Shown piece by piece: positions 1 to 8,700 of a stretch of DNA of 10,383 bases. The position numbers and the translations under genes are program-made. How positions within the stretch are numbered: position 1 is the first letter of the stretch; every line of letters begins with the position of its first letter. The DNA lies in assembly GCA_017353825.1 (NCBI GenBank), contig JAFMSC010000109.1, positions 1 through 10,383 on the forward strand. The letters run 5' to 3'. Below the pieces are notes generated by a model. It was given only the letters and a program-made list of their open reading frames with translations, was not told the origin of the DNA and did not search any database. The stretch is from Hyphomicrobiaceae bacterium (GTDB lineage Bacteria; Pseudomonadota; Alphaproteobacteria; Rhizobiales; Hyphomicrobiaceae).

Positions 1-680
1 GCGGCGCCGGCGTTCAAGAACGAGTTCTACAACAGCGAGGAGGAGGCGCTGTTCGCCTTGGCCACGGCGCTGCACGAGGAATACGTGGCCATCATCAAAG
101 CCGGCCTCACGCTCCAGGTGACGACGCCTTCCTGCCCTACATGTACGACCTTGCCTTCGCCGGCAACTCCCTCGATGACTACCGCAAGTGGGCCTCGGTG
201 CGCGTCGATGCGCTCAACCACGCGCTCGAGGGCCTACCCCAGGAGAAGGTGCGCTATCACATCTGCTGGGGCAGCTTTAATACACCGCACGTGAGCGACG
301 TGCCGCTCAAGGACATCGTCGATCTGGTGCTGCGTGTTAACGCCGGCGCCTACTGCATCGAAATGGGCAACCCGCGCCACGCGCATGAGTGGCGCGTTTG
401 GGAGACGGTCAAGCTGCCCGAGGGGCGCAAGCTGATCCCCGGCGTCATCAGCCACTCCACCAACGTGGTGGAGCATCCCGAGCTGGTGGCCGAGCGCCTT
501 GTGCGTGTCGCGAAGCTGGTGGGGCGCGACAACGTCATGGCCGGCACCGACTGCGGCTTTGCCCAGTCGCCGCATCTCAAGCGGGTGCACGAGTCGATCA
601 TGTGGGCGAAGCTGGAGGCGCTGGCCGAGGGCGCCCGCATCGCCTCGCGCGAGCTGTGGGGGCGCAGCGCCGCAGCGTGA
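1..680 (+). pseudogene. MetE C-terminal-like (cobalamin-independent methionine synthase II family) protein, 5' truncated by the window and frameshifted
   Basis: This is the C-terminal half of a vitamin B12-independent methionine synthase-like barrel, a zinc-dependent family that transfers methyl or alkyl groups to thiols. Frame 1 reads the expected family sequence up to LQV (codon 118-120). The expected continuation DDAFLPYMYD then appears in frame 3 from 120 on, which one missing G would explain. From there the frame is open to TGA at 678-680. The zinc ligand set is present: His and Cys in the HIC motif (258-266), Glu at 360-362 and Cys in GTDCGF (552-554). The protein is too short for full MetE and resembles the stand-alone C-terminal-domain paralogues whose substrates are mostly unknown, so methionine synthesis should not be assumed. 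Its start lies before the window. The break may be a real mutation or a sequencing error, because the reading is otherwise well conserved. ATG 141 could start a shorter frame but would remove part of the barrel. Confidence 0.8.
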
Positions 681-692
681 GCGGAGGGTATG

Positions 693-720
693 TTTCGCGC
701 CCAAGAAACCCGACGCGAAA
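693..720 (+). terminator. Inverted repeat just after the MetE-like gene, possible terminator
   Basis: TTTCGCG (693-699) and CGCGAAA (714-720) are perfect 7-bp arms around a 14-nt loop, starting 13 nt after the stop at 680. No T-run follows, so this is not a canonical intrinsic terminator. A competing weaker stem (GTTTC 692-696 with GAAAC 705-709) is also possible. The rest of the 681-859 gap shows nothing recognisable except the ribosome binding site of the next gene. Confidence 0.35.
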
Positions 721-850
721 GCATGACCCTGCGCGGTCGGAGTGCGGCGGGCGAGCAACAGATGCCGTCGGCAACGCTTGATTCCGCGACCTATCGCATG
801 GAAGTAGCGAGCGCTGACGGTTAGCCTCGCAGCAAGAAGAGCCTGAAGCA

Positions 851-858
851 GGGGGAGA
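851..858 (+). promoter_or_regulatory. Ribosome binding site of dctQ
   Basis: The purine-rich GGGGGAGA ends one base before the ATG at 860, with its GGAG core about 4 nt upstream of the start. It supports that start for the TRAP small permease. Confidence 0.6.
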
Positions 859-859
859 A

Positions 860-1396
860 ATGTCCACGGTCGAGCGGCTGCTGCGGTGGCTGGAGATACC
901 TATCAATCTCCTGCTGTGGATCGCATTGATCGCCGGTTTCCTGATGATGATCCACGTCGGCGCCGACGTGACGGGCCGCACGGCCTTCAACCACCCGCTG
1001 CAGGGCACCACCGAGATCGTGTCCGGCTGGTACATGGTGGCGATCTGCTACCTGCCGTGGGCGTGGCTCACGCGCAATGACAACCACATTGTCGCCGGCA
1101 TCTTCGAGCGCATAGGCACCGCTTGGTTCGGCTACTGGGTGGAGGTGTTCGTCAAGATCGTCATGCTTGTCTACGTCGTGATCTTCGCATGGCAGACCGG
1201 CACGCGGGCCGTGGCGCAGACCCGCGCGGGCGAGGTGTGGGAAGCGGCCGGCGGCTTCATCCCGGTCTGGCCAAGCCGATGGGCGCTGCCGGTTGGGGCC
1301 GGGCTGATGGCGATCTATCTGGTGTTGCGCATCATCCGCGACGCCGGACGCGGCTACCGGCCCGAGCCGAACGGCCTCCGGGAGGGCGCGCTATGA
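860..1396 (+). CDS. dctQ: TRAP transporter small permease subunit (DctQ family)
   Basis: This is the small integral membrane subunit of a tripartite ATP-independent periplasmic (TRAP) transporter, which with DctM forms the inner-membrane part of a sodium-driven uptake system for organic acids and related solutes. The 178-residue product has the family's usual length. It shows four hydrophobic segments at about residues 13-34, 52-72, 91-112 and 138-159. It also has the family-typical features of an N-terminal WLEIPINLLLW stretch and an aromatic-rich second helix (GWYMVAICYLPWAW). The start at 860 has a purine-rich Shine-Dalgarno sequence. The stop overlaps the next start (ATGA, 1393-1396), so translation of the two subunits is very probably coupled. 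The substrate cannot be read from this subunit. Confidence 0.9.
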   Translation: MSTVERLLRWLEIPINLLLWIALIAGFLMMIHVGADVTGRTAFNHPLQGTTEIVSGWYMVAICYLPWAWLTRNDNHIVAGIFERIGTAWFGYWVEVFVKIVMLVYVVIFAWQTGTRAVAQTRAGEVWEAAGGFIPVWPSRWALPVGAGLMAIYLVLRIIRDAGRGYRPEPNGLREGAL

Positions 1397-2706
1397 GCAC
1401 GCTCACGCTTTCCCTTGGCAGCCTCGCCTGCATCCTGCTTCTGATCGGGCTGCGCGTTCCCATCGGCGTCTCGATGGCTTCCGTCGCGTTCTTCGGCGTG
1501 TGGTATCTGCGCGACCTCAACGTGGCGCTCAGCGTGCTGCGCGACACGCCGTTCGTGTTCGCAGCCAGCTGGGATCTCTCCGCCATCCCGATGTTCCTGC
1601 TGATGGGCGCGGTGGCCGGCAATTCGGGCATCGGCACGGCGCTGTTCCGCGCCGCCGTGGCCTGGTTCGGGAAGCTGCCGGGTGGCCTGGCGGTGGCCAC
1701 CAACTGGGCGTCCGCCGGCTTCGGTGCCGCGTCAGGGTCGAGCATAGCGGCGGCCGCCGTGATGGCGCGCCTCGCCATCCCGGAGATGCTGAAGCACAAG
1801 TACGACAAAGGCCTGGCGACGGCCGTGTGCGCCAGCGGCGGCACGCTCGACGCGCTGATTCCGCCCAGCATCACGTTCGTGATCTACGGCATCTTTGCCG
1901 AGGTCTCGATCGTCAAGCTGCTGCTCGCCGGCATCCTGCCCGGCATTCTCACGGCCACTGTCTACATGATCATGATCATCGGGCGCGCGTGGCTCAACCC
2001 ATCGCTCGCCCCACCGGTCGAGTTCCCTGATCGCGCCGCCATGTGGCGCGAGCGCTGGGCTTCGCTCGCCGAGATCTGGCCCATCGTCGTGCTCATCCTC
2101 GGTGTGATCGGCGGCCTCTATACCGGCATCGTCACACCGACGGAGGGCGGTGCCGCCGGCGCGCTGCTTGCGGTGGTCATCGGCCTCATCCAGGGAAAGC
2201 TCCGCTGGGCCGGCCTGGTGGACAGCTTCAAGGACGCCATCGGCACCACATCGCAGCTGTTCTTCGTGGGCATTGGCGCCGTCGTCTACACCAAGTTCCT
2301 GGCGCTCGCCGGCTCGGCTGACATGTTCACCGCGCTGATCGGATCGTGGGCGGTCGACCCGCTGCTGCTGGTGATAGGCGTGTCGGTCGTTTACCTGATC
2401 CTTGGCTGCTTCCTCGATCCGCTGGGCATGATCCTGCTCACCATCCCGGTGTTCGTGCCGATGTTCGCCGCGCTCAAGATGGACCTGGTCTGGTTCGGCG
2501 TGCTGGTGGTGAAGTACATCGGCATCGGCCTGCTCACGCCGCCGGTGGGTTTCAACGTGTACGTGGTGAAGAACGCCGTGGGGGATTCGATCCCGCTCGA
2601 GACCATCTTCAGGGGCTGCTTTTGGTTTCTCTTGTGCGAGGTGGTCGTCATGACCCTGCTCATCGCCTTCCCTCAGATCTCGTTGTGGCTACCGAACTCC
2701 ATGTGA
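1393..2706 (+). CDS. dctM: TRAP transporter large permease subunit (DctM family)
   Basis: This is the large membrane subunit that carries the transport pathway of a TRAP transporter. From ATG 1393, overlapping the dctQ stop, it gives 437 residues, the normal family size. A GGAGG sequence lies at 1381-1385 inside the end of dctQ. The protein is hydrophobic throughout, with about a dozen membrane segments. Family hallmarks are visible: a Gly/Ser/Ala-rich stretch (GFGAASGSSIAAAAVMA), GGTLDALIPPSITFVIYG followed by LLLAGILPGI, the GCFLDPLGMILLTIPVF motif, and the C-terminal GIGLLTPPVGFNVYVVK. The frame stays open upstream of 1393, inside dctQ, but that part is a shadow and the overlap start is the credible one. 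The gene is intact although the neighbouring binding-protein gene is ruined, so it needs a binding protein from elsewhere or has no current function. Solute unknown. Confidence 0.93.
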   Translation: MSTLTLSLGSLACILLLIGLRVPIGVSMASVAFFGVWYLRDLNVALSVLRDTPFVFAASWDLSAIPMFLLMGAVAGNSGIGTALFRAAVAWFGKLPGGLAVATNWASAGFGAASGSSIAAAAVMARLAIPEMLKHKYDKGLATAVCASGGTLDALIPPSITFVIYGIFAEVSIVKLLLAGILPGILTATVYMIMIIGRAWLNPSLAPPVEFPDRAAMWRERWASLAEIWPIVVLILGVIGGLYTGIVTPTEGGAAGALLAVVIGLIQGKLRWAGLVDSFKDAIGTTSQLFFVGIGAVVYTKFLALAGSADMFTALIGSWAVDPLLLVIGVSVVYLILGCFLDPLGMILLTIPVFVPMFAALKMDLVWFGVLVVKYIGIGLLTPPVGFNVYVVKNAVGDSIPLETIFRGCFWFLLCEVVVMTLLIAFPQISLWLPNSM

Positions 2707-2779
2707 TGGGAGCTGGTGCAACGCCGGATCAATCCTGCGCAATCGATGATCGACCGTTCGGTGCGCCTGCGAGCGGTTG

Positions 2780-3349
2780 GCCGCAAAGACGGTGGACGAC
2801 CTCAAGGGCAACGACCTCAAGGGCAGGCGCATCAGGGCGAACGGGGGCGGCGGTGGACCTCGTCAAGCTGGCAGGCGGCCCTCCGGTCAGCGCGACTTGT
2901 GTCCGACGGTGAGCGTCCTGCAGCGCGGCGCCATCAATTGCACCCAGGAGTCCCGGAGTGGCGCAGGACCTACGGCTTCGGCGAGTTCGCCAAGTACGTG
3001 GTCGATGATCCCTGCCGCGGCGCGCATCGCGGCAGTGCACCCCATCGGCCGCGTCGCCGCCAGGTAGGAGGGTCCTACACGTACGCGGTGGAAGAGATGG
3101 GCGAAGAGAAGATGACGGTGGGCAAGGACTGCGACGAGCCGATGGCCAAATACAAGGCCGGCGAGCGCGAGCACAATGTGAGCGTCGCCAACAGCTTCGG
3201 CGTGAAGGACCCGGAGGGCATCCTCGATGCCCACGCCCGCAATATCGAGAAATGGCAGCAGCTGTCCAAGGACATCGGCCGCGACCCCGACAAGCTCGCC
3301 GATGCGCTGGCGCGACGTGTACTCCAAGCTGGACCCGCAGAAGGTGTGA
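2780..3349 (+). pseudogene. Decayed TRAP solute-binding protein (DctP family) remnant
   Basis: Recognisable DctP blocks appear in the right order but in changing frames. KTVDDLKG..RRIRANGG is in frame 2 (about 2786-2850). VDLVKLAGGPPVSA is in frame 3 (about 2853-2894). VLQRGAINCTQES is in frame 2 (2915-2953). WRRTYGFGEFAKYVVDDP is in frame 1 (from 2959), continuing to YTYAVEEMG, SFGVKDPEGILDAHARN, EKWQQLSKDIGRDPDKLADA. The last block, WRDVYSKLDPQKV then TGA, is in frame 2 (3308-3349). That makes at least four frame changes. The N-terminal part, about 150 residues including the export signal, is missing, and the part between the DDP and YTYAVEE blocks is diverged or shortened. An intact DctP has about 330-360 residues. 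The remnant begins 73 bp after dctM stops, so it was probably the binding protein of the same transporter. Family assignment rests on conserved blocks recognised by eye. Confidence 0.85.
2796..2825 (+). repeat. Perfect 15-bp tandem duplication inside the dctP remnant
   Basis: ACGACCTCAAGGGCA occurs at 2796-2810 and again directly at 2811-2825. It duplicates a DLKG segment (VDDLKG then NDLKG) in frame, where the family normally has only one. It looks like slippage or a short duplication in relaxed sequence. Confidence 0.9.
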
Positions 3350-4038
3350 TCGAGGGGTCATGGTCCGCGCCCGGCTCGCGGGCCCTGCTGCTGATGTCGG
3401 TGGCTTTTGCGGCGCATTCGGAGCGGGCACCACAAGAGGCGTGGGCGAAGCTGCGACAACCGCTCGCTGCCAGGTCGCGACCAGAACGGCAAAGAGCAGC
3501 GAACCGTCGTCTACATCTGCGCGGATCCGGCGCACATTGAACTCGAGACGGGGCATGCAGATTTCCGCGACCCTCTGGCAAGAAGGAACCCGAAGGATGG
3601 GAAGGATATTGGCATCCTGGGCATTGCGGTGCCGCTCGGGCAGTCCGATACCGCCCGGCATCCGTCTGGAGGTGTTGCGCAAGCACAGGTGGAGAGCCAG
3701 GACGCAGAAGCGCGAGGTTCCGAGACGAGGAGCATCCGGCTCCGCGCGAGGCTCGCATATTTGCTTGGCAGTCAGGCCGGCTGCACAGCCGAGTTGGAAA
3801 GCAACACCCGAGCTTGTTGACAGCCTGAAAGAAGGCGATGATCTAGTCTAGTGGTGCGACGACCAGCGCACGGGGAGCGGTTACCGACCGTGTCCCCTTG
3901 CGGGCTTGGCGCAGGCCGTAGCACGCGAGCGACCCTACGACGGTCGGATAAATTGCGACCCTGTCGTCAACTACGCCCCCTCAAGCCCGAGGGAGCTGCG
4001 CAACGAAGGACGCCGGTGATGTTGTGCGGCCAAAACCG
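3350..4038. other. Stretch of about 690 bp without a recognisable gene
   Basis: Open frames exist on both strands here, as expected in GC-rich DNA. One (frame 2, TTG 3407 to about 3820) contains protein-like phrases such as GKEQRTVVYICADP and DGKDIGILGIAVPLG. None has a good ribosome binding site, a clear start or a family I recognise. Since it follows a decayed gene, it may be further gene debris. The end of the stretch (about 3850-4038) is the leader of the GMC oxidoreductase gene. A TTGACA lies at 3817-3822 but without a convincing -10 partner. No RNA gene or strong hairpin was seen. Confidence 0.5.
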
Positions 4039-5655
4039 ATGAACAAGGCTGGCACCTACGACTACATCATGATCGGCGCTGGCTCGGCAGGCTGCCTGCT
4101 CGCCAACCGGTTGACGGCTGACCGGCGCACGCGCGTGCTGCTCCTGGAGGCGGGCGGGCACGACGACTGGATCTGGTTCCACATCCCCATCGGGTACGTC
4201 TTCTCCATCTTCAGCCCGCGTGCGGACTGGTGCTACCGCACCGAGGTTGAGCCGGCGCTGGCGGGACGCAGCATCCCCTATCCCCGCGGCAAGGTGGTGG
4301 GCGGCTCCTCGGCCATCAACGGCATGATCTACATGCGCGGCGACGCGGCCGACTTCGACCAGTGGCGCCAGCTCGGCCTCGCCGGCTGGGGCTGGGACGA
4401 CGTGCTGCCCTACTTCAAGGCGCACGAGGACTTCTTCGCCGGCGCCGACGAGGTGCACGGCGCTGGCGGCGAGCTGCGTGTTGATCCGCCGAGGGTCGGC
4501 TGGCCCGTGCTCGACGCGGTCAAGCGCGCGGCCATCGAGGCCGGCATCCGGCCGACGCACGATTTCAACCGCGGCGACATCGAGGGCATCGGGCCGCTGC
4601 ACGTGAACCAGCGGCGCGGCATGCGCTTCCAGTCGGCCAAGGCGTTCCTGCGCCCGGCGCTCGCCCGCCCCAACCTGACGCTGGAGACCGGCGTGCTGGC
4701 GGAGCGCGTGCGGCTCGAGGGCGGCCGTGCCGTCGGGGTCGATTACCGGGTGAACGCCACACGCTACACGGCCGACGCCCGGCGCGAGGTGATCCTGTCG
4801 GGCGGATCGATCGGCTCGCCGCAGCTTCTCATGCTGTCGGGAATCGGCCCCGGCGCGCACCTCGCCGAGCATGGCATGGAGGTGAAGCTCGACCGGCCGG
4901 GCGTCGGCGCCAACCTTCACGACCACCTGCAGGTTCCGCTGCGCTTCACGGTCGATGGCCTCGCCACGCTCAATGAGCGCTACCACTCACCGCTGGGTCG
5001 TGCGCTGATGGCGGTGGAGTACGCGCTGTTCCGGCGCGGGGCCCTCACCATGGCGCCCTCGCAGCTCGGCATCTTCACGCGCTCCTCGCAGGACGCGGAG
5101 CGCGCCGACATCGCCTACGTGGTCGTGCCCTACACGCGCACCAACACCTCCACCCAGGTCCCCGACAGTAAGCCCGGTGTCACCTTGAGCTTCTATGATT
5201 GCCGTCCGACCAGCCGCGGCGATCTGCGCCTGAAGTCCCCCGATCCGGCGGCCGCACCGGCGATCAGGCCCAACTATCTCGCCACCGCCCGCGACCAGAG
5301 CGTGGCGGCGAACGGCATGCGGGTGACGCGCAGCATCATGCGCCAGCCGTCCATGCGCAGGTATAGCCCGCAGGAGTTCTCGCCTGGCGACAATGGCAAG
5401 GATGATGATGCATCGCTGCTGGCGGCGGCGGCCGGAGTGGGCAACACCGTGTTCCACCCCGTCGGCACGTGCAAGATGGGACGCGTCACCGATCCGATGG
5501 CGGTGGTGGACGATCGCCTGCGCCTCATCGGGGTGAGAGGCTTGCGCGTCATCGACGCCTCGGTGATGCCGGAGATCACCTCCGGCAATACCAATGCACC
5601 GACCATGATGATCGCCGAGAAGGGCGCCCGTATGATTCTGGAGGATGCGCGGTAA
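4039..5655 (+). CDS. GMC-family FAD-dependent oxidoreductase (choline dehydrogenase-like)
   Basis: This is a flavoprotein that oxidises an alcohol to an aldehyde or ketone using non-covalently or covalently bound FAD. From ATG 4039 it has 538 residues, normal for the family. The FAD-binding GAGSAG motif is at residues 13-18 with the ribose-binding Glu at 37. GMC signature 1 (GKVVGGSSAINGMIYMRG) starts at residue 84. Signature 2 (GSIGSPQLLMLSGIGP) is mid-protein. The catalytic pair is His473 in FHPVGTCKMG and Asn517 in SGNTNAPTMM, 44 residues apart as in choline oxidase. GTG 4024 would add five residues; ATG 4039 fits the usual family start better, though neither has a strong ribosome binding site. 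The specific alcohol is not readable: choline, PEG-type and other alcohol dehydrogenases share these motifs. It lies downstream of the TRAP genes, from which it is separated by decayed sequence, so co-transcription is doubtful. Confidence 0.92.
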   Translation: MNKAGTYDYIMIGAGSAGCLLANRLTADRRTRVLLLEAGGHDDWIWFHIPIGYVFSIFSPRADWCYRTEVEPALAGRSIPYPRGKVVGGSSAINGMIYMRGDAADFDQWRQLGLAGWGWDDVLPYFKAHEDFFAGADEVHGAGGELRVDPPRVGWPVLDAVKRAAIEAGIRPTHDFNRGDIEGIGPLHVNQRRGMRFQSAKAFLRPALARPNLTLETGVLAERVRLEGGRAVGVDYRVNATRYTADARREVILSGGSIGSPQLLMLSGIGPGAHLAEHGMEVKLDRPGVGANLHDHLQVPLRFTVDGLATLNERYHSPLGRALMAVEYALFRRGALTMAPSQLGIFTRSSQDAERADIAYVVVPYTRTNTSTQVPDSKPGVTLSFYDCRPTSRGDLRLKSPDPAAAPAIRPNYLATARDQSVAANGMRVTRSIMRQPSMRRYSPQEFSPGDNGKDDDASLLAAAAGVGNTVFHPVGTCKMGRVTDPMAVVDDRLRLIGVRGLRVIDASVMPEITSGNTNAPTMMIAEKGARMILEDAR

Positions 5656-5672
5656 GCCCGATCAGACCCGGC

Positions 5673-5690
5673 GATTTCCACATGGAAATC
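5673..5690. terminator. Perfect short palindrome in the convergent gap
   Basis: GATTTCCA (5673-5680) and TGGAAATC (5683-5690) are perfect 8-bp arms with a CA spacer, 18 bp after the GMC stop. It lies between converging genes and could stop transcription from either side, but no T-run follows on either strand. A protein-binding site is the alternative. Confidence 0.4.
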
Positions 5691-5717
5691 CGCGATGACG
5701 GGGCTTTCCCGCCACCG

Positions 5718-5741
5718 CAGCTTGGCTGGACCGGCAAGCTG
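5718..5741. terminator. Second inverted repeat in the convergent gap, next to the dnaE2 stop
   Basis: CAGCTTG (5718-5724) and CAAGCTG (5735-5741) are perfect 7-bp arms with a 10-nt loop, ending 7 bp before the dnaE2 stop codon (5749-5751). It may form a hairpin at the 3' end of either transcript. No T-run is present. Confidence 0.35.
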
Positions 5742-5748
5742 GGATCAA

Positions 5749-8700
5749 TCAATGAAAGTCGCGGCTCTTGGGGGTCCAGGGCGGGCGCCAGGAGCCTTCG
5801 CTGTGCTCCTTGGTGGGGCTCGGCATCCTGGCGGTGCCGTCGCCCAGGCGCTTGAGCTCGGCGGTGAGGTCGATCAGCTCCTCGGCGACGACATGGATGA
5901 CGAGGCCCTCGCGCTCAATCTTGCCGCGCACGGCCAGGAACTGTGCTGTCATGAGGACGCGGCGGTTGGCCTCGAACGCCTTGGGCCAGACCACCACGTT
6001 GACGATGCCGGTCTCGTCCTCCAGCGTGAGGAAGATCACGCCCTTGGCGGTGCCAGGGCGCTGGCGCACCAGAACGAGGCCCGCCACCGTCACGCGCCGA
6101 CCGGCCAAGCGCTCGTCCCAGTGCCGGGCGCTGGTGAGGATGCCGCGCGCGGCAAGCTCGTCGCGGAAGAAGGCCACCGGGTGCGCCTTGAGGGAGAGGC
6201 CGAGCGCGGCGTAATCCGCCACCACGTGCTCGCCGAGGGTGGCCTGCGGTAGGGCGACGGGCCGTTCGTCGAACAGGTCGGCGCCGTCCGGCCAGGCAAC
6301 GATCGGCGATGCGGCGGCAGTGGTGCACTTGGCGCCGGCACGCAACGCCCCGCCATCGAGCCCCCTTACCGCCCACAAGGCGGCGCGTCGGTCGAGGCCG
6401 GAGGAGCGGAAGGCATCCGCATCGGCGAGTCGCTCAAGCACGCTCACGGACGCCCCGCTCCTGAGCCACACCGCGTCGACGTTGGCATAGCCCGCACCAC
6501 GTGCGGCGACGATCTTCCTGCCTTCCTCCTCCGCCAAGCCGTTGATAAGCCGCAGCCCGAGACGAACGGCACAACTTGGGGATTCCCACTCCCCGCGCTG
6601 ATGGAGTTCGCGGTGAGGTTGGCGTTGCGCGAGATGAGGGAGTTCCTCCAGCGTGCAGTCCCACTCACTGCGGTTCACATCGGGAGGGAGCACCTCTACG
6701 CGGTGCTCGCGGGCATCGCGGACGAGCTGGGCGGGGGCGTAAAAACCCATGGGCTGGCTGTTGAGGAGCGCGGCGCAGAACGCCTCCGGGTAATAGTGCT
6801 TGATCCAGGAGGAGACGTAGACCAAGAGCGCGAAGCTCGCCGCATGGCTCTCGGGGAAGCCATACTCGCCGAAGCCCTCGATCTGGCCGAAGCAGCGCTC
6901 GCCGAACTCGCGCTCATAGCCGTTGGCCACCATGCCGGCGATGAACTTCTCCCGGAACAGATGGATGGTGCCGGTGTGACGGAAGGTGGCCATGGCGCGG
7001 CGCAGCTTGTCGGCCTCTTCGGGTGAGAACCCCGCCGCCACGATGGCGATCTGCATCGCTTGCTCCTGGAACAGCGGCACGCCCAGCGTCTTGCTGAGCA
7101 CCCTCTCCAAGGCCTTGGAGGGATAGCTGACGGGCTCTGCTCCGCTGCGGCGGCGCAGGTAGGGGTGCACCATGTCGCCCTGGATGGGCCCCGGCCGGAC
7201 GATCGCAACCTCGATGACGAGGTCATAGAACTGGCGCGGCTTGAGTCGCGGCAGCATCGACATCTGCGCTCGCGATTCAACCTGGAACACGCCGACGGAA
7301 TCGGCGCGCGACAGCATCTCGTAGACGCCGGCATCTTCGGCTGGCACGGCAGCCAGCGTTAAGGCCCGGCCATAGTGCCGCTCGATCAGATCGAAGCTCT
7401 TGCGGATGGCGGTGAGCATACCGAGCGCCAGCACGTCCACCTTGAGCATACGAAGCGCATCGATGTCGTCCTTGTCCCACTCCAGGAAGGTGCGGTCCGG
7501 CATGGCGCCGTTGTGGATCGGCACCGTCTCGTCGAGCCGTTCGCGCGTGAGCACGAAACCGCCGACATGCTGGGAGAGATGGCGCGGGAAGCCCATGAGT
7601 TGGCGCGCAAGGTTTACCGTCCGGCGAATCGCCGGGTTGACCGGGTTGAGGCCAGCCTCGCGCACGCGCTCCTCGGGGAAGTCGTCGTCGCCGATGCCCA
7701 ACACGAGGCCAGCGAGCGCCGCCGTCACGTCCTCCTTAAGGCCCAGCGCCTTGCCCACCTCGCGAATCGCCATGCGCGAGCGGTAGTGGATGACGGTTGA
7801 GCAGATGGCGGCGCGCTCGCGGCCATAGCGGGAATAGAGATACTGGATCACCTCCTCGCGGCGCTCGTGCTCGAAGTCCACGTCTATGTCGGGAGGCTCG
7901 CCGCGGTCGGCGGAGATGAAGCGCTCGAACAGGAGGTCGATCCTGGTAGGGTCGACCGAGGTGATACCGAGACAGTAGCACACCGCGCTGTTGGCCGCCG
8001 AGCCGCGTCCCTGGCACAGGATCGGCGGCTTCGCTTCGAAGCGAGCGAAGCGCACGATGTCATAGACGGTGAGGAAGTAGCGCGCATAGTCGAGACGGGC
8101 GATCAGCGCCAGCTCCTTATCAAGGACGGTGCCAACGTTCTCGGGGATGCCGTCGGGGAAACGTTCCGCGGCGTGTCGCCAGGTGAGATCCTCAAGGTGC
8201 GCCTGCGGCGTCTTGCCGGCCGGCACCGGCTCCTCGGGATACTCGTATTGCAGCTCGTCGAGCGAGAAGCGGAGGCGCTCGGCGATCTCCAGCGTGCGGG
8301 CGACGGCCTGCGGATAGGCCGCGAACAGGCGGGCCATCTCGGTGCCCGATTTGAGGTGGCGCTCGGCATTGGCCTCTAGACGGTAGCCGGCCTCGGCAAT
8401 GGTGCACTTCTCGCGGATCGACACGAGAACATCGGCGAGTGGCCGGCGGACGGGGTGGTGATAGAGCGCATCGGTGGTGGCGACGAGTGGTGCGCGAGCC
8501 AGAGTTGCCAGCTCGTTGAGCTCGCCGAGCCGGCGGAGTTCGTCGCCGCGATAGGCCAAGTGGGCGGCGAGATAGGTGCGGCCGCAGGCGGTGGTGCTGA
8601 GCGTGCTCAGGCGCTCGATGAAGACCGGCGGGAGATCGCGCGGCGGGATAGCGATGAGGATCTGCCCCTCACTCGCCGCCAGCATCTCCTCAAAGGAGAA

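Noticed and set aside
1123..1392. Upstream extension of the dctM frame inside dctQ
   Set aside because: The product is Arg/Gly-rich and unlike DctM. The ATGA overlap at 1393 gives the normal family start and length.
2729..3682. Long minus-strand open frame opposite the dctP remnant
   Set aside because: Arg/Pro/Ala-rich shadow product without a domain. The conserved DctP blocks on the other strand explain the region.
3407..3820. 137-residue plus-strand open frame as a gene
   Set aside because: It starts at a TTG without a ribosome binding site, has no family I recognise and follows a pseudogene. Kept only as a finding to check.
3817..3845. Promoter with TTGACA -35 before the GMC gene
   Set aside because: The -35 hexamer is perfect, but at 16-18 bp spacing no hexamer resembles TATAAT, and it lies about 200 bp from the gene. 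Chance cannot be excluded.
3967..4986. 339-codon minus-strand open frame
   Set aside because: Lies opposite the 5' part of the well-supported GMC gene. Composition is typical of an antisense shadow in GC-rich DNA.
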